DNA of 64,000 nucleotides. Source: Alphaproteobacteria bacterium. GTDB taxonomy: Bacteria > Pseudomonadota > Alphaproteobacteria > Rhodospirillales > WMHbin7. Below are positions 58,411-64,000 of this stretch, in pieces (the stretch's first letter is position 1; the number at the start of each line of letters is the position of its first letter). A program made the translations under genes and the position numbers. The stretch spans positions 310,001-374,000 of the forward strand of contig JADGAX010000003.1 in assembly GCA_015231795.1 (NCBI GenBank). Reading direction: 5' to 3'. Below the pieces are notes generated by a model. That model saw only the letters and a program-made list of their open reading frames with translations, was not told the DNA's origin and did no database searches.

Positions 58411-59333
58411 CCATGGGCATCAATCTCGTCATTGCTGTAACCGACGGAGACTGGTTTGAGACGCTGCGCCAGCAAGCGAATCTGAGCGAGGTAAATTTCT
58501 GGGCGCCATCGGCGGCAAATTTCCGCGCCCTTCAGCCTGGTGATATGTTCCTGTTTAAACTTCACGCGCCGCGCAATTTCATTGTCGGGGGCGGCATCTT
58601 CGCTTACGCCAACGCGCTGCCCTGTTCCCTCGCCTGGGAGGCGTTTCGCGAAGCGAATGGGGCGCGATCGGCGCAGGAAATGCGTACTCGTATCGCCCGT
58701 TATCGCAAGGCGGATCCGAGCGACAGAAGCGATTTCGAGATCGGCTGCCGTATCCTGACCCAGCCATTTTTCTTCGAGGAACGCGACTGGATTGCCGTGC
58801 CGCCAAGCTGGGCGCCGAATATTGTCTCGTTCAAGACATACAATACGAACAACGCCGAAGGATTGGAGTTATGGGAAACGATTAACGACCGTTTGACCCG
58901 TCCGCCGGTTCCAGGCTTGGCCGAGGCACCAGCCCGTTTCGGCGAACCCCACCTTATCCGACCTCGGCTTGGACAAGGCGCGTTCCGGGTGTTGGTGACG
59001 GATATTTATCACCGGCGCTGCGCGGTGACCCAAGAGCGCACTCTCCCGGCGCTTGAAGCCGCGCACATCCGCCCTTATGGCGATGGCGGAGATCATGAGG
59101 CGCGGAATGGTCTTCTGCTGCGGCGCGACATTCACAGCCTGTTCGACGCTGGCTATGTAACCGTTACGCCCAATCATCACTTCGAGGTCAGTCGGCGCAT
59201 TCGGGAAGAATTCGATAACGGCAAACACTATTACGCCCTTCACGGCAATTTGATTGACATGCCTCAGGACGCAAGTCAGCGCCCTGATCCCCTTTCCTTG
59301 GCGTGGCATAACGAGAATTGTTACAGGGGGTAA
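58407..59333 (+). CDS. HNH restriction-type endonuclease
   Basis: This 308-aa protein has a C-terminal HNH nuclease domain around residues 200-245: RCAVTQERTLPALEAAHIRP then NGLLLRRDIHSLFDAGYV. The N-terminal domain (NFWAPSAANFRALQPGDMFL and VGGGIFA) looks like a PUA/EVE/ASCH-type fold that could read modified bases, which would make it a type IV-like enzyme; this is inference. Its ATG overlaps the hsdR stop, so it is a standard part of the operon. Confidence 0.78.
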   Translation: MTMGINLVIAVTDGDWFETLRQQANLSEVNFWAPSAANFRALQPGDMFLFKLHAPRNFIVGGGIFAYANALPCSLAWEAFREANGARSAQEMRTRIARYRKADPSDRSDFEIGCRILTQPFFFEERDWIAVPPSWAPNIVSFKTYNTNNAEGLELWETINDRLTRPPVPGLAEAPARFGEPHLIRPRLGQGAFRVLVTDIYHRRCAVTQERTLPALEAAHIRPYGDGGDHEARNGLLLRRDIHSLFDAGYVTVTPNHHFEVSRRIREEFDNGKHYYALHGNLIDMPQDASQRPDPLSLAWHNENCYRG

Positions 59334-59334
59334 G

Positions 59335-60114
59335 ATGCCTGCCTTTTTCCGCTTTATCGGCATCGACTATTCCGGCGCAGAGACGCCCTCCGCCAGCCTG
59401 AAGGGCTTGCGCGTCTATCAAGCCGAGGGAGATGCGGTTCCGACCGAGGTGCCGCCGCCGCCATCCCCCAGGAAATACTGGACGCGGCGCGGTATCGCCG
59501 AATGGCTGGTGGAGACGCTGGCCAGAGACGTGCCCACGTTGGTCGGCATCGATCACGGCTTCTCGTTCCCGCTACGCTATTTCGAGGTTCATCAGCTTCC
59601 CCCCGACTGGCCGACCTTTCTCGAAGATTTCCAGCGACATTGGCCAACCGACGAGGACATCTACGTCGATTTCGTTCGCCATGGCGCGGTCGGAGACGGG
59701 GCATCCCGCCAGGGCAACGCTCGCTGGAGGCGCTTGACCGAGGAACGGGCCGGCGGAGCCAAATCGGTTTTTCATTTCGACGTGCAGGGATCGGTTGCCA
59801 AGTCCACCCATGCCGGGATTCCCTGGCTGCGCTTCATCCGACGACACTTTGGTGCCCGCGTCCATTTCTGGCCGTTTGACGGCTGGGAAATCCCGGCCGG
59901 GCGTTCCGCCATTGCTGAGGTCTATCCCGCGCTGTGGAACCGCAGCTTTGCCTGCGAGGACCGCACACCCGACCAGCACGACGCCTTCACCATCGCCGCC
60001 AGGCTGTCGCACGCCGACCGCAACGGCACCCTTGCTGAGCTTTTTAATCCAGCCCTTAACCCGCCCGAACGCGCTGTTGCCCAGGTAGAGGGCTGGATTT
60101 TGGGTGTAACCTGA
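59335..60114 (+). CDS. DUF429-type RNase H-fold protein (second copy)
   Basis: This 259-aa protein begins MPAFFRFIGIDYSGAETPSA and is alignable end to end with the protein at 46434-47228. It shares PPPPSPRKYWTR, FSFPLRYFEVH, FDVQGSVAKSTHAGIPWLRF, HFWPFDGW and EVEGWILGV-like tails. The conserved first Asp and later acidic residues suit the DUF429 RNase H-like fold. The ATG at 59335 begins right after the HNH stop; upstream frame extension overlaps that gene. It closes the second restriction operon just as its relative closes the first. Confidence 0.72.
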   Translation: MPAFFRFIGIDYSGAETPSASLKGLRVYQAEGDAVPTEVPPPPSPRKYWTRRGIAEWLVETLARDVPTLVGIDHGFSFPLRYFEVHQLPPDWPTFLEDFQRHWPTDEDIYVDFVRHGAVGDGASRQGNARWRRLTEERAGGAKSVFHFDVQGSVAKSTHAGIPWLRFIRRHFGARVHFWPFDGWEIPAGRSAIAEVYPALWNRSFACEDRTPDQHDAFTIAARLSHADRNGTLAELFNPALNPPERAVAQVEGWILGVT

Positions 60115-60583
60115 TCGGATATTGACCGTTGAATTCGCGCCCAGACTCTTTTCGCGCCCGCCTAAATTGGCGAAAAGGTCAACAGCTTTGCGCCACGTAA
60201 CATATTGAATTTACACGAAATACAAATCATGTACCTTTCCGACAAGGTCAACAGCCTTTGGAGAAAACGGGCCACAGAGAAGGGATTTTGGGAGAAAACG
60301 GGGCCGAACTGACCCGCCAAGGTCAACGGCCACAACCCAGAAACTGTGCCAATGCTGAGCTTTTCAGGCCCCCACGGGCAGGCCAGAGAATGTCTGGAAA
60401 AAGATATTGGCGGAGGGAAGGTTGCTGGAATTGAACCTTCTCTGCGTGCCGGGAGATTGGCAGCTGGTAGCAGTTGAAAGTTCCACATGGTCCGTCTCGC
60501 AAGAAGTCAAGCCAGTCCCAACCATTACCCTTCACCGACCCGTCGTCCGTCAGGTCCCGACGCCCTATCCTCAGGACCTGCGA
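60115..60583. other. Intergenic stretch with short dispersed repeats
   Basis: AAGGTCAACAGC occurs at 60175 and 60244, and as AAGGTCAACGGC at 60319. GGAGAAAACGGGCC occurs at 60260 and, with one more G, at 60291. A GAAGGTT...AACCTTC hairpin is near 60415. No gene or tRNA was recognised. This may be a decayed transposon or element junction, marking the change from restriction genes to a different gene set. Confidence 0.5.
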
Positions 60584-61522
60584 TTACGGATTCTTCAAGG
60601 AACCGTCGTCCGAGAAATGGGCAACGAGAATTTTCTCCAGGTCCCAAAGATCGCCGTCTTCGAAAACGATGCGAATGAGGTCGTTGGGGTTGCACTGTGC
60701 GACAAGGGTCTTGATTTCTCCCGCCTCGCGAAGAATTTTCGAGACTCGCCGAGCGACGGTGTCGGAACCGGTCGCCATTTCGCGAAACTTGTCCGCATGG
60801 GACTTGATCTCAAGGGCCAGGCAGCGGAAGAAGACGTTTCTATCGCCGGCGAAATAAGCGTCGGTCAGGGTCGAGATGAACTTCCTGACGGTTTCCTTGT
60901 CGTCTTGGACACTGGACAGCAGATCGGTCAGCAACTGCGTGGCCGTCATGCTAAGATCGTTGAGCGCCAGCGTCAGCAACTCGGCCAGCGAGCGCATGCG
61001 GTCGATGCTTTGTACGGAATCGCTGGCAACGACCGGCGCCAGCTTTTGGGCCGACAGGGCCAACTCGCGCGAGATGTCCCGCGACATGCCGCCTTGCGAG
61101 CGCAATTCCTCGATGATGGCTTGACGACTATCGCGCGTGGCGTCGACCAGCAGGGTGGCAGCCTTCTCCTGCGCCTCGATCTGGGCTTCGCGGCTTTCCC
61201 GAATGGTCTGGCTGATCAGGGCAAGTGCCTCGGTGGCAATACCGTCGTGCTGGGACAGTTGGCCGACATCCGTCCGCAGACTATCCACGCGGATGGTTAC
61301 CTGCGTGATGACAATGACAAGACCAAAAAAAATCAGAGGCAATGCAACGACAAGCAGAATAATAAAGAACTCATGCGGCATCAAATACATAATATTTTCC
61401 CAGCCGCTGTATACAGAAATATAAGCCGCGCAAACAAACAGCCAGAGCGCTGAAATCGCCATGAAAACGCTTCTGTTCTTTCCATTGAAGGACAGGAGCG
61501 ACTTTTTCGACTTGTCATGCAT
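60584..61522 (-). CDS. Membrane-anchored coiled-coil protein of unknown function
   Basis: This 312-aa protein has two N-terminal membrane helices (about residues 18-38 and 50-75). A long heptad-like cytoplasmic region follows (QTIRESREAQIEAQEKAATL) and then a helical C-terminal domain. The start ATG has GGAG eight bases upstream. I do not recognise a family. It is divergent from the vWA gene across a 320-base region containing a palindrome, so it may belong to the same signalling unit. Confidence 0.65.
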   Translation of the reverse strand: MHDKSKKSLLSFNGKNRSVFMAISALWLFVCAAYISVYSGWENIMYLMPHEFFIILLVVALPLIFFGLVIVITQVTIRVDSLRTDVGQLSQHDGIATEALALISQTIRESREAQIEAQEKAATLLVDATRDSRQAIIEELRSQGGMSRDISRELALSAQKLAPVVASDSVQSIDRMRSLAELLTLALNDLSMTATQLLTDLLSSVQDDKETVRKFISTLTDAYFAGDRNVFFRCLALEIKSHADKFREMATGSDTVARRVSKILREAGEIKTLVAQCNPNDLIRIVFEDGDLWDLEKILVAHFSDDGSLKNP

Positions 61523-61785
61523 GGTAAACTCCGCAGGTTACTGAAAGCAAGCGCACACACCCCGGCCCGAAAGGCGCCCCTTCTTTGGCCCCCCCCTAGG
61601 CGGAAGAAAGGCCAATCGCCCCCGATCACGAGATCGATAAAGACCCCAACGCTCCAACGTCAATGGATTATCCCGCGATTTGGCCGCTTTGCAAATGATC
61701 TTTCCCCATGACTTGCTCTGATGCATCTCGTCGCCGCAAGATTTCAAAAAAATAGTGGGTTTGGAATATATTTTTGTGCATATGT

Positions 61786-61804
61786 AGAGATTGTGATAAT
61801 CTCT
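61786..61804. promoter_or_regulatory. Palindrome upstream of the vWA gene
   Basis: AGAGATT-N5-AATCTCT is a perfect inverted repeat in an AT-rich part of the 61523-61842 gap, 38 bases before the vWA start. It could be an operator for the vWA-PP2C-kinase operon. The rest of the gap shows no gene. Confidence 0.45.
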
Positions 61805-61842
61805 GACGCTGAAATTCAATTCTTGACTTGGGGAGGGGAGAA

Positions 61843-62838
61843 GTGGCCTACTCGAAAGAAATCAGCCGTGACAGCCGGGGGGTTTTCCTGTTTCTGGTCG
61901 ATCAGTCGCGCTCCATGAACAAGCCTTTCGGCATCGACCCTGCGGGCAACGCCCTGACCCGCGCCGAGGCGGTGGCCAATGCCCTCAACGGCACGCTGGA
62001 AGAACTGATTAATCGCTGCATGCGCGACGAGGGGGTGCGCGACTATTTCGATGTCGGCATCATCGGTTACGGCAAGACGCGGCGCCCTGAATTCTGCTGG
62101 CGCAACAATCTGGCGGGCCGCAAACTGGTGCCTATTACCGAGGTGGCGGAGAATGCCGAGATCGTAGAGATGGATATCGCGACGGAAGTGCGCGGCCAGA
62201 TCATTCACGAGCGGGTCGCCGTTTCGCGCTGGATCGACCCCATCGGCGTTGACAGCACCCCGATGAACGCAACCTTTTTGCTGGCCCAGGCGACGCTGGC
62301 CGAATGGATCGCCTGGAACCCCGATTCGTTTCCGCCCGTCGTCATCAACATCACCGACGGCATGGCCAATGACGTCAACAGCGACCAGGAACTGCTGAGG
62401 ACGGCCAGGAATCTGACCAATCTCGGCACCAGCGATGGCAAGGTCCTGCTGATCAATTGCCATATTTCAGGCGGCGACGAAGCGTCGGTCTTGTTTCCCT
62501 CCACGCCCGATGAGTTGCCCAATGACGCCTATGCCAGATTGCTTTTCGAGATATCGAGCGAATTGTCGCCCCGTCATCGGGCGGTGATCGAGGAAGTTCA
62601 CGACCGGACGCTAGCACCCGATGCGCGCCTCAAGGGCATGGCCTATAACGCCAATGCGGTGGCCCTGCTGACCTTGCTGGACATCGGAACGCGTCAAGCC
62701 ATCAATGTTCAGCCCGCACGTTCCTCTCTGGTCGAGCCCTTCTCGCCAGGCGAGCTGTCTTCGGCTTCGGACATCGCGGGCGACAGTTATGACGATGGCG
62801 ACTTCGCGGAATCGGAACTGCTGGACAAGGCATCGTGA
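61843..62838 (+). CDS. von Willebrand factor A domain protein, TerY-like
   Basis: This 331-aa protein is a vWA domain almost throughout. The metal-ion site DQSRSM (residues 20-25) is followed by a conserved Thr (DSTPMNATFLLAQATLAEW) and VVINITDGMAND. The start is GTG 61843 with GGGGAGGGGAG upstream. It is followed with overlap by a PP2C gene and then a kinase, the TerY-P triad arrangement described in predicted stress and conflict signalling operons. Confidence 0.8.
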   Translation: MAYSKEISRDSRGVFLFLVDQSRSMNKPFGIDPAGNALTRAEAVANALNGTLEELINRCMRDEGVRDYFDVGIIGYGKTRRPEFCWRNNLAGRKLVPITEVAENAEIVEMDIATEVRGQIIHERVAVSRWIDPIGVDSTPMNATFLLAQATLAEWIAWNPDSFPPVVINITDGMANDVNSDQELLRTARNLTNLGTSDGKVLLINCHISGGDEASVLFPSTPDELPNDAYARLLFEISSELSPRHRAVIEEVHDRTLAPDARLKGMAYNANAVALLTLLDIGTRQAINVQPARSSLVEPFSPGELSSASDIAGDSYDDGDFAESELLDKAS

Positions 62839-63809
62839 TTTCCGGGCAGACTTCCTGGCCGAGTTGCTCGGCCAGGGGACGCTCTGTCGCCAAACCTCGT
62901 AACGACAGCTTTTCCAGCGGTGATCAGGTTGTCTGGCGGCAGAACGAAGACAAGTTTCGTCTGCATAGGTCCAGAGGCGGCCTGCTGGCGGCTGTTTCCG
63001 ACGGCGCAGGCGGCACGGGGATGTTTTGCGGGGCCTGGGCCGAAACGCTGGTCAGCCGTTTGCCGGGAAGGCCCATTGCCGGAATAAACGAGCTTAATCG
63101 CTGGCTGGACGGCTTCTGTCTCTCCTTTCGCAGCGATTATGCCCAGCGGGCGAAAAGCCAGCCGGTCAAGCATGCCAAGTTCGTCAAGGAAGGTTCGTGC
63201 GCCACGCTGGCCGCCTGCTGGCTGAGCTTCCTGCGCGGCCGGGCGGTGATGCGCTGGCTGGGCTATGGCGACAGCCAGATCATGGTGTTCGACCGAGCGG
63301 GACCCCGCCCCGTTCTGACGACAAGCTATCCCTCAACCCTTTCCGACTTGGGCCGGACACCCGCCCTGCTCAATTGGAAGGACCTGCCCGACAAGGCCAA
63401 GCTGTCAACCAGGGTGGTAACGCTGCCTGCCCGCGCCACGATCGCCGTGGCCTCCGACGGGATCGGGCAATATCTTCTGCTGCGCTATCTCGCCTTGCAT
63501 GCGCCAGGCGCGAGCAATTCGAAAATGGCCGAGGCGTTCTCGCGTCTTGCCGAGGGCGACAGCAAACTTGGCGATGCCATTCGCGCCCAGCGCAAACAGG
63601 CGCAGGAGCCCTTCGCCAGGGTTCTGGACGCCTTGCGCCAAGCCCTGAAATCGGACCAGGCTTTCTTGGCCTATGTCCGCGCCCGCCACAGGGAAGGGCT
63701 TTTGGCAAATGACGATGCGACTTTGTTGCTGATCGACATCGACACGACCGAGCCCCCGCAGATGGCAGGATCGGGCACAAGACAGCCCCTCAGGGGCTCA
63801 ACAGGATGA
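62835..63809 (+). CDS. PP2C-family serine/threonine phosphatase
   Basis: This 324-aa protein has the PP2C metal-binding set: LLAAVSDGAGGTG, a GYGDSQIMVF strand, TIAVASDGIGQYLL and the late NDDATLLLIDI. The start GTG 62835 overlaps the vWA stop (GTGA), indicating coupling. With the neighbouring kinase it can form a reversible phosphorylation switch acting on a vWA-associated target, which is inference. Confidence 0.85.
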   Translation: MISGQTSWPSCSARGRSVAKPRNDSFSSGDQVVWRQNEDKFRLHRSRGGLLAAVSDGAGGTGMFCGAWAETLVSRLPGRPIAGINELNRWLDGFCLSFRSDYAQRAKSQPVKHAKFVKEGSCATLAACWLSFLRGRAVMRWLGYGDSQIMVFDRAGPRPVLTTSYPSTLSDLGRTPALLNWKDLPDKAKLSTRVVTLPARATIAVASDGIGQYLLLRYLALHAPGASNSKMAEAFSRLAEGDSKLGDAIRAQRKQAQEPFARVLDALRQALKSDQAFLAYVRARHREGLLANDDATLLLIDIDTTEPPQMAGSGTRQPLRGSTG

Positions 63810-63816
63810 ACCTACA

Positions 63817-64000
63817 ATGACCTATCCTCTGATCAATGACTATAAGCATGCCGTGGTCAATCCGAAGGGACGCTTCGTCTCTCTGGACATCTCGCCCTTG
63901 CGCGATTCCAGGAACGCCCCCATTTTGCTGGCGGGAAATTTCGCAGGCGTCTTCAAGGTGCAAGACGCAAAGGGCCAAGTGTTGGCCCTGAAATGCTTTA
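63817..64000 (+). CDS. Protein kinase, N-terminal part
   Basis: The first 61 codons of a gene that runs past the window. It begins MTYPLINDYKHAVVNPKGRF and reaches the glycine-loop and lysine motif of a eukaryotic-type Ser/Thr kinase: GNFAGVFKVQDAKGQVLALK, where the last Lys is the ATP-binding residue. It starts seven bases after the PP2C stop, completing the vWA-PP2C-kinase triad. Confidence 0.75.
   Translation, partial: MTYPLINDYKHAVVNPKGRFVSLDISPLRDSRNAPILLAGNFAGVFKVQDAKGQVLALKCF

Noticed and set aside
60408-60440. tRNA-like T-arm on the minus strand near 60.4 kb
   Set aside because: The T-stem does not pair and no acceptor or anticodon stem can be drawn; it is a simple hairpin.
60407-61453. 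348-codon plus-strand frame
   Set aside because: The minus strand has a better gene with two membrane helices, coiled coil and an RBS over the same bases.

Overview
The window reads as a chromosomal segment of a denitrifying alphaproteobacterium, probably Rhodospirillales (Magnetospirillum or Phaeospirillum-like). This is inferred from GC-rich backbone genes, a RegB/RegA pair with the quinone-binding GGPTNPF motif, and the nar and nor gene orders. No 16S rRNA or housekeeping marker is present to fix the species. || Backbone, about 1-18010: the end of narK, then narGHJI (membrane-bound nitrate reductase), a bidirectional terminator, and regBA on the minus strand. Next come a DsrC-like protein, two Crp/Fnr (Dnr/NnrR-type) regulators, norCB, norQD and norEF-like genes for nitric oxide reductase, and a convergent bacteriohemerythrin. 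Three FNR/Dnr-type boxes (TTGAC-N4-GTCAA or one base off) lie before the DsrC-like gene, the first regulator and norC, so the block looks like one redox- and NO-controlled respiratory unit. || First island, 18039-48125: it starts at a tRNA-Arg(CCG) gene whose last 48 bases are repeated as part of a 56-bp direct repeat at 48070-48125. Inside are a tyrosine integrase at the tRNA, an AT-richer cargo block of four unfamiliar genes (a 618-aa protein with a nuclease-like motif, a 642-aa protein, a 1360-aa HNH-TPR-PIN-like protein and a PD-(D/E)XK protein), and an RP4-like mobilization module with oriT-like inverted repeats. These are followed by a nucleotidyltransferase plus HigA-like gene, a regulatory cluster with palindromic operators, and a type I restriction-modification operon (hsdR-hsdM-hsdS) trailed by four accessory genes ending in a DUF429 protein. 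The element looks like an integrative mobilizable element. || Second island, from 48126: a second integrase and an excisionase-like gene sit directly behind the first element's right end, suggesting tandem integration at the same tRNA. A gene-poor AT-rich stretch with 53-bp tandem repeats follows. Then comes a second, unrelated type I system (hsdM, frameshifted hsdS, hsdR), an HNH endonuclease and a second DUF429 gene. No third attachment site was seen, so its right end is unknown. || Right end, 60584-64000: a membrane coiled-coil protein diverges from a vWA protein, a PP2C phosphatase and the start of a protein kinase, a TerY-P-like signalling triad. || The best candidates for undescribed biology are the AT-rich cargo block (HNH-TPR-PIN plus partner), the accessory genes behind hsdS1 (zinc ribbon plus TIR/deoxyribosyltransferase-like protein), and the repeated pairing of DUF429 proteins with type I restriction operons.
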